36,650 nucleotides of DNA from Collinsella sp. An2 (GTDB lineage: Bacteria; Actinomycetota; Coriobacteriia; Coriobacteriales; Coriobacteriaceae), in assembly GCF_002160065.1 (NCBI RefSeq), contig NZ_NFJW01000018.1:1-36650 (forward strand), read 5' to 3'. Below are positions 17,191 to 25,723 of the stretch, one piece after another. Each line of letters begins with the position of its first letter. Position 1 is the first letter of the stretch. A program made the translations under genes and the position numbers. The notes under the pieces are model-generated. The model ran no database searches. It was not told where the DNA came from and saw only the letters and a program-made list of their open reading frames with translations.

Positions 17191-17238
17191 TTTCAGAACC
17201 AAAGCCGATTCTGGGGAGAAACCGAGCGTTGACGAAAC
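17169..17238 (+). repeat. dispersed repeat, copy B
   Basis: Matches 130-203 over about 70 bp. Its 5' end forms the 3' arm of the 17144-17190 hairpin. Confidence 0.6.
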
Positions 17239-17600
17239 ACCGGCAAGCGCCAACAGCAAGGCTGGATCAGGCATGCGCTTCGCACGCGCTTCGCCCTCTG
17301 GGTCACGCTCCGTCGATATGCAGCGTCATACCCTACTTGATTCACCCTTTGCCCTGTTATCATCCTGTATACAAGGGAATTTGGAGGGTACTTTTCCATT
17401 TGTTAGACCCCCTCAAATCCTTAACCTTAAAGGTGAGCTTGAACCCCCATAATTTCTTAACAACTCATAAAATCCGCTGGTAGATACCAGTGTTAAACCT
17501 TCAACTTGAGCCTTAAGGATTGCATAGGGGGTTATTTATATTTTAAGCGAAGCTATAATCGCATCAGCGTTTCAGGCAAAGCAGAATGTCGAGGACATAG
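17239..17600 (+). promoter_or_regulatory. AT-rich leader of the secreted cell-wall protein gene
   Basis: This stretch is clearly more AT-rich than its surroundings and non-coding. A consensus TATAAT at 17554-17559 lies 42 bp before the start at 17601, with only a weak -35 (TTATTT region). Farther up, AATCCTTAA is repeated as its reverse complement TTAAGGATT about 100 bp downstream, so the region may fold. I looked for a cyclic-di-AMP riboswitch pattern and did not find one. Confidence 0.5.
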
Positions 17601-18725
17601 ATGCGAGATTCAAAACGTTCCATCATCTCCGTGGTCGCTTCCCGACCCGCCCGCGCACTCACGTGCGCTGCACTCGCGGTCGCGTTTGCGGCGACTCCGG
17701 TGCTCTCCCCCGTTTCGGCGTACGCCGTCTCGGCCGAGACTCAAAGCCAGCTCTCCTCTGCCACCGAGCAGGTTGAAGCCAGCGCGAAGGCGTACGACGA
17801 CGCCGTCGCCAAGCTGAACGAGCTGCAGGCGAAGATCGATGAGAACACCGCTAACATCGCGGACATCGAGGCACAGCTCCCCGAGGCCCAGCAGCGCGCA
17901 AGCGAGGCTCTGAAGGAGCTCTACAAGTTCCAGAAGGGTTCGAACCCCCTGGCGGGCCTGGTGCTCAACTCCGAGAGCCTGAGCGACTTCATCACCACCT
18001 GCGTGTACATGAACCAGATCCAGTCCTCCAGCAACGAGGCCATCGAGAACCTCAACACCATGCAGCAGGACCTGGAGCAGCAGAAGGTCGAACTCGACCA
18101 GGCGAAGGCCCAGCTTGAGCAGGAGAAGCAGAACGCAGCCGACGCACTTGCCCAGGCTCAGGAGCTCCGCTCCCAAGCACAGGCCAAGGCCGAGGCAGAA
18201 GCTGCCGCCGAGCTTGCCGCACTTGCCGAGGACACCGCCCCTGCCGAGGGCGAGGGCGTAAGCGGCGGCAACCCCAACAGCACCGCTACCACCACCGGCG
18301 AGACCGCCAACGTGACCGTGGGCGCCGGCGGCGTTGACTGGAACATCTCCCGCGACGATTTCGTGGCCACCTGGGGCCCGCGTATCGACGCTTACCTTGC
18401 GGGCTCTCCCCTTGCCGGCTATGGCAACACCTTTGCCTCCGCCGCCTGGCAGTATGGCGTCGACCCCCGCTGGTCTCCCGCCATCGCCTGCATCGAGAGC
18501 ACCAAGGGCGCCCATTGCGCCAACAGCTTCAATGCCTGGGGCATGAGCGCAAGCGGCGGCGGCTGGCGTGCATTTGGCAGCTGGGAGGAAGCCATCAACG
18601 AGCACGTCTCCTACCTGCAGCGCGTCTATGGGTCGACCCTGACGCCCGCAGCTGCCCAGAAGTACTGCCCGCCCACCTGGCAGGATTGGTACAACAAGGT
18701 CGCCAGCCAGATGAACCTGATCTAA
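17601..18725 (+). CDS. secreted coiled-coil protein with lysozyme-like domain
   Basis: A 374-residue exported protein. Residues 1-45 form a signal peptide with a long hydrophobic core ending near AYAVSAE. Residues 50-220 are a long coiled coil rich in Gln, Glu and Ala, similar in design to the PcsB N-terminal domain that controls peptidoglycan hydrolases through FtsEX. An Ala/Glu/Thr linker leads to a C-terminal domain (about 245-374) with ACIESTKGAHCAN, likely carrying the catalytic Glu, and NAWGMSASGGGW, the pattern of lysozyme/glucosaminidase-like folds. It probably cleaves peptidoglycan at division or growth sites. It is monocistronic, with its own promoter region and a strong terminator. 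Confidence 0.85.
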   Translation: MRDSKRSIISVVASRPARALTCAALAVAFAATPVLSPVSAYAVSAETQSQLSSATEQVEASAKAYDDAVAKLNELQAKIDENTANIADIEAQLPEAQQRASEALKELYKFQKGSNPLAGLVLNSESLSDFITTCVYMNQIQSSSNEAIENLNTMQQDLEQQKVELDQAKAQLEQEKQNAADALAQAQELRSQAQAKAEAEAAAELAALAEDTAPAEGEGVSGGNPNSTATTTGETANVTVGAGGVDWNISRDDFVATWGPRIDAYLAGSPLAGYGNTFASAAWQYGVDPRWSPAIACIESTKGAHCANSFNAWGMSASGGGWRAFGSWEEAINEHVSYLQRVYGSTLTPAAAQKYCPPTWQDWYNKVASQMNLI

Positions 18726-18784
18726 TTCGCGGCACACCACAACCACACCACAAAACGCCGCAATCATCGCACGACAGCGATAAG

Positions 18785-18812
18785 AAAAAGCCCCGGGAAG
18801 CCGGGGCTTTTT
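18785..18812. terminator. bidirectional terminator
   Basis: AAAAAGCCCCGG (18785-18796) and CCGGGGCTTTTT (18801-18812) form a 12-bp perfect stem with a GAAG loop. The flanking A and T runs make it work in both directions, serving the gene at 17601-18725 and the convergent activase gene. Confidence 0.92.
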
Positions 18813-18839
18813 GGTAACCAGCACAGAAACTGAAACAGG

Positions 18840-19796
18840 CTATTTGACCTTAATCGCGCCGCGGTCGCAACGGTTGCCCCAGGAATCGATGAGGTCCTGG
18901 TCGCGATAGACGCACACGATCTCGCAGTGATTCGCGCAGTGGCCGCACACAACCTCGCGCGTGCGGAACTCGAAATCGTCGATATCGAACTTGAAGGGCT
19001 CGTCACGCATCTTGGGTGCATCGGCTGCAAGCAGGGCTGCGCCGAAGCATCCCATAAGGTGGCCGTCGGGGTCGACGATGACCTTCTTGCCGAGCGCCTC
19101 CTCAAACGCATGGACCACGCCCACGTTCTTGGACACGCCGCCCTGGAACACCACGGGGCTTTCGATCTTCTTGCCCTTGCCCACGTTGTTGAGGTAGTTC
19201 GTGGCCACCGCGCGGCACAGGCCCGCAATGACGTCCTTCTTCTCGTAGCCGACCTGCAGCTTGTGCACCAGGTCGCTCTCGGCAAAGACGGTGCAGCGCG
19301 CAGCGATGTTGGCCGGCTTCTCGGAGGTAAGGGCGATCTCGCCGAACTCCTCGACCTCTACACCCAGGCGATGTGCCTGGCTCGACAGGAACGAGCCGGT
19401 ACCAGCGGCGCACAGCGTGTTCATGGCGTAGTCAACGGCAATACCGTTCTCGATGCAGATGATCTTGGAGTCCTGGCCGCCGATCTCCAGGATGGTGCGG
19501 ACATCCGGGTGCAAAAACGTCGTGCCCACGGCATGCGCGGTGATCTCGTTTTTCACCACCTGGGCATCGAGCATGGCGCCCACCAGGCGACGAGCCGAGC
19601 CCGTGGTGCCAATGGACATGACGTGAACCTCGTTGAGGTCGATCTGCGAACGCAGGTCGTCGACCACACGACGGACAGCGCCCGATGGGTCGCCCTCGGT
19701 CCACAGGTAGGAGCGGGCGATGATCTTCTTGTCGGGACCGATCACCACGCCTTTGGTGGAAATGGATCCCGTATCGATACCAAGATATGCTTCCAT
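18840..19796 (-). CDS. acyl-CoA dehydratase activase (BadF/HgdC type)
   Basis: A 318-residue ATP-dependent activator with the ASKHA fold. Motifs include YLGIDTGSISTKGVV (phosphate 1), IGTTGSARRLVG, LEIGGQDSKII and LCAAGTGSFLSSQAHRLG. The two cysteines that bind the bridging 4Fe-4S cluster in HgdC-type activases are present in NTLCAAGTG and AARCTVFAE. Beyond the usual end there is a Cys-rich tail, CGHCANHCEIVC and GNRCDRG, which corresponds to the linker of the giant fused activase/DUF2229 proteins. It is the last gene of a three-gene operon. Such activators inject an electron into 2-hydroxyacyl-CoA dehydratases; the partner here is uncertain. Confidence 0.9.
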   Translation of the reverse strand: MEAYLGIDTGSISTKGVVIGPDKKIIARSYLWTEGDPSGAVRRVVDDLRSQIDLNEVHVMSIGTTGSARRLVGAMLDAQVVKNEITAHAVGTTFLHPDVRTILEIGGQDSKIICIENGIAVDYAMNTLCAAGTGSFLSSQAHRLGVEVEEFGEIALTSEKPANIAARCTVFAESDLVHKLQVGYEKKDVIAGLCRAVATNYLNNVGKGKKIESPVVFQGGVSKNVGVVHAFEEALGKKVIVDPDGHLMGCFGAALLAADAPKMRDEPFKFDIDDFEFRTREVVCGHCANHCEIVCVYRDQDLIDSWGNRCDRGAIKVK

Positions 19797-19945
19797 GGAG
19801 CAAACCTTTCTCTTTGAACAACGATTCCAGCAACAGGTACGAAATGCCGGGGCGGCGGCAACAAGCCTCACTATCGGGGCCCGGACGCAGCGGCGTGGCA
19901 AACGCCAGCGCCCCTCGTCCAGCAGCCCTGAGCAAACCCAGCTGT

Positions 19946-21157
19946 CTAGCGGACTTTCCGCATGGCGATCATGTCGTAGAACGCCTCGAGGCGCGTGTCC
20001 AGACCGGCGTCTGACGTCTGCGTGTCGAACGTTAGGAACAGCACCGGCACGTGGTAGTCGCGCGAAAGGCGCTGCAACACCGGCATGACGTCGATCTCGG
20101 GCGTGCACCCGGCAGACTTGATATGCACGATGCCGTCAACGCCCTGCTCGGCCGCACGCTTGGCGTAGGCAATGTTGAAGGTCGACGTAGGACCCATGTC
20201 GTAGCTGCTGTACTCGGCGATGCTCGCCTGCATGGCCTTGGCGTTGTAATGCAGATTGAAGTTGGAGATGGACATGTAGTTGGCAACCTCCACGCCCATG
20301 TCGAGCAGCTTCTGCTCGAGGTCCAGGTTGCTGTTGGGGTCCTGCGCGGTGTAGTACTCGCCCACAATGGCCACGCGCACCGGGTCGACGGGCTTACGCG
20401 TGGGCAGCGCGTCGAGCGCATCCATGGCCCGGCGGAAGCCATCTTCGATGTCGGCGTTGCAGGTGGCCGCGTTCATGGCAGAGATGAACTCCTTGCGCAC
20501 GCGATCAAACGAGCCGTGCTCGACCTCGAAGCCGGCATTGGCCAGATAGCGGTCGCGGAACGCATCGATATGCTCCACCATGCGATAGGCGCCCAGCAGG
20601 TTTTTCACGCCGTTGGGTATCGACAGGTTGGGGTTCACGACCTTCTTGCAGTAGGCCACATAGTCGCGCACCTTGCCCGTCGCCACGTCCGAGAAGTTAA
20701 GCATCTGAAAGTTGTCGTACCCAGCGTCGCGCAGGATCATCTCCTGCAGCTCGCCGTAGTAGTTGAGCCGGCAGAAGCCCGTCACCTGAACGAGCGTATC
20801 GGCTCCTTGGTCAAGCGCCGCCGCATAGTCACCGATGATGTGCTTGAAAGGCGTGCACACGTAGTCCGCGCTCATCTCCTCGCCGCGCTTGATCGTAGCA
20901 CGCGTGGGCGTGGGCGTGGGCACAAAATCCGCGTCGAGCACCTGCTCGGTGAAATACTTGAATGCGGGTTCGTAGTTGCGGAAATGGAAGAACGACACCT
21001 TGTGACGCGAGTGACGGTCGCGCTTGGGACGCTTGCCGGTAAAGAACAGCGGCCGGGGCTTGCCCTCGTTCACCGTGATGCGGCCACGCTCCTCGGAGGG
21101 GTCCTTGACGCGGGGCTCGCCGACGCCCTGCTCGGGCTGCGACTGATAGTTACGCAT
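19946..21157 (-). CDS. CoA-activase-associated protein, COG3581-like
   Basis: A 403-residue cytoplasmic protein matching the C-terminal part of the fused activase/DUF2229 proteins (2-hydroxyacyl-CoA dehydratase D-component superfamily). Visible features are DYVCTPFKHIIGDYAAAL, VTGFCRLNYYGE, VAIVGEYYTAQDPNSN and KSAGCTPEIDVMPVL, with cysteines suited to a shared Fe-S cluster. Its ATG overlaps the stop of the upstream gene by 8 bp, so the two are translationally coupled and probably form a complex. Biochemical function of this group is not established. It may form a dehydratase-like reductase with the neighbouring COG3580-like protein. Confidence 0.85.
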   Translation of the reverse strand: MRNYQSQPEQGVGEPRVKDPSEERGRITVNEGKPRPLFFTGKRPKRDRHSRHKVSFFHFRNYEPAFKYFTEQVLDADFVPTPTPTRATIKRGEEMSADYVCTPFKHIIGDYAAALDQGADTLVQVTGFCRLNYYGELQEMILRDAGYDNFQMLNFSDVATGKVRDYVAYCKKVVNPNLSIPNGVKNLLGAYRMVEHIDAFRDRYLANAGFEVEHGSFDRVRKEFISAMNAATCNADIEDGFRRAMDALDALPTRKPVDPVRVAIVGEYYTAQDPNSNLDLEQKLLDMGVEVANYMSISNFNLHYNAKAMQASIAEYSSYDMGPTSTFNIAYAKRAAEQGVDGIVHIKSAGCTPEIDVMPVLQRLSRDYHVPVLFLTFDTQTSDAGLDTRLEAFYDMIAMRKVR

Positions 21158-22151
21158 TGAGGTACCCGCCCTTCTTCTGATAGGAAAGAATGTCCACGAA
21201 GCTCTCGACGCGCGTCTCGACGCCCGCTGTACCCGCCTGTGCGTCAACGGTGAGCGTGAGGATCGGCTTGCCCTTGATGCAGCGCTCGATGGCGTCGTCG
21301 CACATGGAGTCGGGACCGCAGGGGTAGGCACTCATGAGCACGATGCCGTCGATATGGTCGTGCAGGGCCAAGATCGAGCCGATGAGCTCTCGGTTCACGA
21401 TCCAGGGAATGGAATGAGAGAACTCATAGCTTCGCTTGAGGGAGCGAGGCTTGTCCGTCTCGTCCGCAAAGAGCACGCACGCGCCCTGCTCACGAAGCGC
21501 GTCTTCCACCACGCCACCCACGAACGGGTCGTGGCTCACGTACGGATGGGCCGCGATGAGAATGGTGAGCGGGCGCTCCTGGGCGGGAAGCTTGGAGAGG
21601 TTCTTGACGAGCTTTTCCTGCTCGCGCGCCATGCTAGCGTCGTAGTCGCGCTGGGCCGCGGCAGCCGCCTTGTAGGCGCGCTTGGCCTCCTTGTGCGAGA
21701 GACCGAAGCGGGCGGCGAGCCCCAGGTAGGCGCTCTCCTCCGTCTCGCCCCGCAGCTCATCGATGCGCAGCGAGATGATCCGCACGCTTTGACCCGCGAC
21801 GGCAAACGCATTGGCCGCAAGGTCGGGCAGCGCCTGGAACTTGGTGCAGAACGTGTCGAAACGTCCATAGCCCATGAGGCTCGGAACAAAGACGGCGTCG
21901 ACGTTTTGCTCGACCAGGGCGGCAACATGGCCCAAAAACAGCTTCGAGGCCAGACAACACTCGTCTACCGAGAGATGGTCGCCCACCTCGAGCGTGCCGC
22001 GGTCGGACGGGGCATCCAGCACAACCTCGCAGCCAAGCTGCTCAAAGAAGGTGCGCCAGGCAATGCCATAGCGATAGTACAAAAGCGCGCGGGGAATGCC
22101 GACGCGGCGAACATCGGCAAGGTCAGCGCGCCGACCGAAGTCCAAAGACAC
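21150..22151 (-). CDS. CoA-activase-associated protein, DUF2229/COG3580-like
   Basis: A 333-residue protein, first gene of the three-gene operon. It has RVGIPRALLYYRYGIAW, the family start motif, then SVDECCLASKLFLGHVAAL with a Cys pair, FVPSLMGYGRFDTFCTKFQ, AHPYVSHDPFVGG, and SAYPCGPDSMCDD. The spacing of cysteines suggests an Fe-S cluster as in dehydratase D components. The start is GTG at 22151, supported by an excellent AAAGGAGGA site. In many clostridia and other anaerobes this, the next protein and the activase are one polypeptide. Confidence 0.85.
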   Translation of the reverse strand: MSLDFGRRADLADVRRVGIPRALLYYRYGIAWRTFFEQLGCEVVLDAPSDRGTLEVGDHLSVDECCLASKLFLGHVAALVEQNVDAVFVPSLMGYGRFDTFCTKFQALPDLAANAFAVAGQSVRIISLRIDELRGETEESAYLGLAARFGLSHKEAKRAYKAAAAAQRDYDASMAREQEKLVKNLSKLPAQERPLTILIAAHPYVSHDPFVGGVVEDALREQGACVLFADETDKPRSLKRSYEFSHSIPWIVNRELIGSILALHDHIDGIVLMSAYPCGPDSMCDDAIERCIKGKPILTLTVDAQAGTAGVETRVESFVDILSYQKKGGYLNA

Positions 22152-22240
22152 AGATTCCTCCTTTTACTCAATAAGCTGCTATTGTACTCGTGCTTGTGGC
22201 AGATATAGACAACTCGTCAAAAAAGCAGGGTGCGGGGCGC

Positions 22241-22344
22241 GGCGGGTGCGGGGCGCGCTGGCTGCGCGGAGTGTGGCCAGCGCCTTCTCGGGCGCGGGCG
22301 CGCCGTTCTCGGTGGCGGGTGCGGGGCGTGCTGGCCGCGCGAAG
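22241..22344. repeat. 31-bp direct repeat pair in a GC-rich spacer
   Basis: Copies at 22241-22271 and 22314-22344 begin GGCGGGTGCGGGGCG and differ at about three positions. They lie in the 271-bp gap between the kinase gene 3' end and the dehydratase-like operon. No gene is supported there. Confidence 0.5.
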
Positions 22345-22422
22345 CGGATGTGCCGACTTTGATGACGCGCCAGACATAACTCTCGGCGACTGGCGCCAGC
22401 ATCATGGGAGGCGCGGGCGACG

Positions 22423-23880
22423 CTAGGAGATAACAGCCGTGCAGACGAGCAGAACGAAAAAGAGCAGCAGAAGCATGAGGACATATGCCTTGAGGTCTTG
22501 CCGCCATGTGCGCGACGCCAGCGACGGAACACGCCGATAGAGCCGGCGTTTGTCTGCAGCAAGGTAGGCGGCGCCCAAGCAGGCTGGATAGACAAAACCA
22601 AAGGCAATCACGGCCACATACCAGATGGGCTTGCCCACATTGCTGCCCGTTGGATGCTGAACAGCATTGACGAGCGCTGGCGCCAGTATCACGCAGAGCA
22701 CTAAAAGCACTACGTTGCGCACCCGTCCGGCACGTTCAGAACGGCGGCGCGTCGCCGGCGTCGAGACATCGGCGGCAAGGCCCACCGAAACGGCGTGCGG
22801 GGCCGCCGAAGCGTCCACCGCCGCTGTACGTGAGGTCGGCCCGATCTGCTGGGGTGTGACGTCAGATGAAGCGACAGACGCACGCAGCGCAGATGCGGCT
22901 GCTCCGCCCGAAGCGGATTCGACACCGTCAGACGTTGGGGCGGGCGCATGTTCCGGAGAAGCCGTGCGCGGCTCGCTCGTCTTCTCGAGCGCAGCAACAA
23001 GCGCGACCCGGAAGGCACGGGCCGTGGGATAGCGATGGTCGGGGTCGAATGCGGTCGCAGTCTGGATCACCTCGGCCAAGGCGTCGGATACGCCGGCCGC
23101 TCGCAGGGTCGCAGTGTCGAGCTTACCTGCGGGTTCGATTCCCGTCAGGCAAAACCAGAGCAGCATGCCCAGCGCGTAGACATCGCTGCGCACGTCTGTC
23201 TGACCGAAGCCAAACTGCTCGGGCGGAGCATAGGCCCGCGTCCCCAGATGCACGGTATCCGACGAGGCGTCCGGACGATGTCGGCGGGCGATGCCCAGGT
23301 CGATGAGCGTCACCGAAGAGCCCTCCCCCACCACCACGTTGCGTGGTGTGAGATCGCGGTGGATAAGCGGAGGGTCAAGCGCGCCATGGAGTTCTACGAC
23401 CGCGTCGCAGAGAGCGGGCGTGACACGGGCAGCAAGGTCGTAAGAGCCGCCCGCACGGCGCACCAGCTCTTCAAGGGTCTCCCCGGGGACATACTCGCTT
23501 ACGACTGTGAGTTCGTGGGCGCTCTTGTAGCAATCGACGAGGCGCGGCAGATGGACAAAACGCCTTCCCGCACGCTGCAGACGCATGAGCTCCTCATAGC
23601 CAACACCAAGGCCATCCCCCAAAGGAATGCGCTTACGGACCAACGGCCCCAGCTCCGCCCCGTTCGCGCCCACAAACATCACAAGGTCCGTGGTGCCGGC
23701 GCGGCCGAGCGGCCGGACCACGCGATAGCAGTCATCCCGCCTCACCGAGGCCAGGTAGGCATCGAGCTCCTCGTGAAGCGAGGCGCGAGCGGCATCCTGT
23801 GTGGTCGCGTCGCTCGAAATCGCGCCCGAATCATTCTGTGCCGCGTGATATGTGGAATCTGCCTCTTTCATAGTGCCCAT
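22423..23880 (-). CDS. membrane-anchored Ser/Thr protein kinase
   Basis: A 485-residue eukaryotic-like kinase. The kinase domain covers about residues 40-290, with the catalytic loop HRDLTPRN (near 173), DLGIAR in place of the usual DFG, the YAPPEQFG activation-segment end and SDVYALGMLLW. The glycine loop is degenerate (PLGRAGTTDLV) but a lysine remains in VRKRIPL. A Ser/Ala/Thr-rich linker leads to three hydrophobic segments at the C-terminus (about 383-485). No extracellular sensor such as PASTA is present. The start is uncertain between 23907, 23880 and 23871, as none has a clear ribosome site. It follows an HTH gene on the same strand. Confidence 0.88.
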   Translation of the reverse strand: MGTMKEADSTYHAAQNDSGAISSDATTQDAARASLHEELDAYLASVRRDDCYRVVRPLGRAGTTDLVMFVGANGAELGPLVRKRIPLGDGLGVGYEELMRLQRAGRRFVHLPRLVDCYKSAHELTVVSEYVPGETLEELVRRAGGSYDLAARVTPALCDAVVELHGALDPPLIHRDLTPRNVVVGEGSSVTLIDLGIARRHRPDASSDTVHLGTRAYAPPEQFGFGQTDVRSDVYALGMLLWFCLTGIEPAGKLDTATLRAAGVSDALAEVIQTATAFDPDHRYPTARAFRVALVAALEKTSEPRTASPEHAPAPTSDGVESASGGAAASALRASVASSDVTPQQIGPTSRTAAVDASAAPHAVSVGLAADVSTPATRRRSERAGRVRNVVLLVLCVILAPALVNAVQHPTGSNVGKPIWYVAVIAFGFVYPACLGAAYLAADKRRLYRRVPSLASRTWRQDLKAYVLMLLLLFFVLLVCTAVIS

Positions 23881-23988
23881 GGTAGCAGACGGTGCGGACA
23901 CGCCCATGCACCTGCGCCGGAACGGTTTTTGAGGCCCGGCGGCAGCGCAAACGCCCTCACCGCATCAGCCAAACCGCGCGATACAGGC

Positions 23989-24450
23989 TCAGCCTCCCAG
24001 CGGCTCCTCGCCAAACCGATAGAGCTCCTCGTTGAGTTCGAGCAGTCCCAACCCTCGATCGATGCAGAACAGGATGATCGCGTCGCGACGATCTTTGCAG
24101 TACAGCTCGTTGACACCAGCTGCCTTAAGCAGGCGGTTTGTCTCAAGCAGATCGCAGCCCATAGCAAGCGCGAGCTGCAGGACCTTGTCACGCGAGGGGT
24201 TGCGCTGCCCCTTGAAGATCTGGTAGCCGAAGGTCTCGTTGATGCCGGCAGCACGCACCACGTCCGCCCGCTTAAGCCCCTTCGCCTCGAGCAGCTGGTT
24301 CAGATACTCCGCCAGGCTCCGATGGGTAATGCCGCGAGCCTCGGTGAAATCAATCGGGCTGGGAGATGAAAGGAGCTCGTGCAGCAGCTCGTCGGTCAGT
24401 GGCTCGTCAGCACTTTGCGCGCCGGCGCCCGTCGTCTTGTCGCCTGTCAT
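23989..24450 (-). CDS. XRE-type helix-turn-helix protein paired with the kinase
   Basis: A 153-residue DNA-binding-type protein. A helix-turn-helix of the Cro/C1 type spans about residues 45-110 (SLAEYLNQLLEAKGLKRADV, INETFGYQIFKGQRNPSRDK), followed by a C-terminal helical region (LYCKDRRDAIILFCIDRGLG). GGAGGTGG lies before two adjacent ATGs (24453 and 24450); the second has the better spacing. The gene is 108 bp upstream of the kinase gene and in the same direction. HTH-kinase neighbours of this shape are common in Gram-positive genomes, and the HTH protein is a plausible phosphorylation target, which is inference. Confidence 0.82.
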   Translation of the reverse strand: MTGDKTTGAGAQSADEPLTDELLHELLSSPSPIDFTEARGITHRSLAEYLNQLLEAKGLKRADVVRAAGINETFGYQIFKGQRNPSRDKVLQLALAMGCDLLETNRLLKAAGVNELYCKDRRDAIILFCIDRGLGLLELNEELYRFGEEPLGG

Positions 24451-24511
24451 CATCCACCTCCCCATGCCCTTCGTGCCGTCCATCTTATCTAACCGAGCCC
24501 GTTTGCGCACC

Positions 24512-24546
24512 CGCGACCGGGCGCGCGTCTCACGCACCCGGTCGCG
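24512..24546. repeat. 10-bp inverted repeat between two minus-strand genes
   Basis: CGCGACCGGG (24512-24521) pairs with CCCGGTCGCG (24537-24546). No T-run follows on the minus strand, so it is a weak attenuator or an mRNA-processing stem rather than a full terminator. Confidence 0.5.
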
Positions 24547-24601
24547 ATTCCTCTCCTCGGTATGGGGATGGCGAAAACCCGGTCTTTTTCGCGGCATGGC
24601 G

Positions 24602-25348
24602 CTATGCGAGCGTCCAGCTTGCCGTGGGCGTATCCGAGAGCATGGAGCTAAAGTAGAGCGCCATGACCGTATCGCCCGCAAAGTAGATATTGCCCGTCAC
24701 GCTGCCTCCGGCCGCAAGGGTCCCCGCGGAAAGCTGGTTTGTTCCGTCGGCGTAGTAGATGCTGGACTCCTGCGCACCCTGGGCGTCCTGCCCCTTCCAG
24801 TCGTAGGGGTTGTAGTTTGCGCCCTCGTCGCCGTTGTTCACATAGGTGACCTGAATGCCCACGACACTCGAGCCGTCGTAATTCGTAAGGCCGGCCTGAA
24901 CCGAGTCGACGGTAACGACAAGCCCGTTCTCCAGGTTGACCGACGTGCCCACAGCCAGATCGGTGTAGTCCTCCGCAGCGCCGGCGCCTGCGGCATCTGT
25001 GGACTCATCGGTCGCGGTCGTGTCGTTTGAGGGCGCGTCGTCAGAGGTCGACGTGGAGCTAGCCGCAGGCCCATCGATGGCGGCCCCGTACATGCTCTGC
25101 GTACCGAACACAATGGCAAGCGCGACGATGTTCACGATAAGTCCGGCGATGGCAGGGCCCCTGCCCGCCTTCTCGCCGTTTCGCGTCCCCACCAGCCCGA
25201 CGATGGCAAACACGACACCGACGATACCCACGACGAACGCGAGATTGTTGACGATGGGTATCCAGGAGATGATGACCGCGATGATACCCAGCACGAGGCC
25301 CACGATGGCCGCCACGGAGCGCGGCTGGCGCCGAATCAAATCCGACAT
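24602..25348 (-). CDS. DUF4190/DUF4352-like membrane-anchored protein
   Basis: A 248-residue protein with two N-terminal hydrophobic segments (about residues 11-32 and 35-55) and a third (65-85), matching the DUF4190 pattern. A low-complexity Ser/Thr/Asp/Ala linker (about 92-130) follows. The C-terminal domain (about 135-248) resembles extracellular DUF4352 immunoglobulin-like domains, with GLVVTVDSVQ and a GIQVTYVNNGDEGANYNPYDW core. It is likely displayed outside the membrane; function unknown. GGAGGGAAGGA precedes the ATG. It could share a transcript with the HTH and kinase genes, 151 bp downstream. Confidence 0.8.
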   Translation of the reverse strand: MSDLIRRQPRSVAAIVGLVLGIIAVIISWIPIVNNLAFVVGIVGVVFAIVGLVGTRNGEKAGRGPAIAGLIVNIVALAIVFGTQSMYGAAIDGPAASSTSTSDDAPSNDTTATDESTDAAGAGAAEDYTDLAVGTSVNLENGLVVTVDSVQAGLTNYDGSSVVGIQVTYVNNGDEGANYNPYDWKGQDAQGAQESSIYYADGTNQLSAGTLAAGGSVTGNIYFAGDTVMALYFSSMLSDTPTASWTLA

Positions 25349-25440
25349 GGTAACCGTTCCTTCCCTCCCGACGTGCCCTTGGCAGCCAGGAGCATGCGTT
25401 GCTTCCCAACAAGCCCCAGCATAGGGATTTGGCCGGTTGG

Positions 25441-25465
25441 TTTCATTAGCTGGGAGCTAATGAAA
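25441..25465. repeat. 11-bp perfect inverted repeat
   Basis: TTTCATTAGCT (25441-25451), GGG, then AGCTAATGAAA (25455-25465), about 93 bp upstream of the DUF4190-like start. No T-run follows, so an operator or mRNA leader hairpin is more likely than a terminator. Confidence 0.6.
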
Positions 25466-25563
25466 AGCTCTGCAGCACGCTGGAACGCCCGTGGACGGAA
25501 TTTCATATTTCCGCAGATAGATCGCTTGATATTGCAACACTCTCCTTCATTGGCTTGCAGCCT

Positions 25564-25584
25564 GGTACGAATCCGGTACGAATC
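25564..25584. repeat. tandem 10-bp direct repeat
   Basis: GGTACGAATC occurs at 25564-25573 and again at 25575-25584, an 11-bp period that places both on the same helix face. It may be a binding site. Confidence 0.55.
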
Positions 25585-25723
25585 GTGCCAGAGCCTTGCG
25601 TTGGGCCTCTTTACGAGCCATCGGAAAACCTCGGTCGCAGAATCGGCGATGACAAGCAAATCAATGCCGAACAGCACGTCCGAGTAGCCGGACAGCACGC
25701 TCGAGCAACTGAAGCCATACAAA

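Larger units (their letters stand above)
25349..25723. promoter_or_regulatory. upstream region of the DUF4190-like gene with two symmetric sites
   Basis: This AT-richer stretch has no supported gene; open frames across it lack ribosome sites and recognisable domains. It contains a perfect 11-bp inverted repeat (25441-25465) and a tandem 10-bp direct repeat (25564-25584), both possible regulator-binding sites for the gene starting at 25348. Confidence 0.45.

Noticed and set aside
17239-17600. cyclic-di-AMP riboswitch upstream of the cell-wall hydrolase
   Set aside because: Such riboswitches often precede these genes in actinobacteria, but the conserved sequence blocks are not visible here.
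17610-18824. 404-residue minus-strand open frame
   Set aside because: Antisense to the secreted coiled-coil protein; its Leu/Gly/Val-rich low-complexity sequence is a mirror of Gln/Ala/Glu codons.
20051-21160. 369-residue plus-strand open frame
   Set aside because: Antisense to the COG3581-like gene, no recognisable motif and no ribosome site.
22948-24369. 473-residue plus-strand open frame
   Set aside because: Antisense to the kinase and HTH genes, whose motifs are clear.
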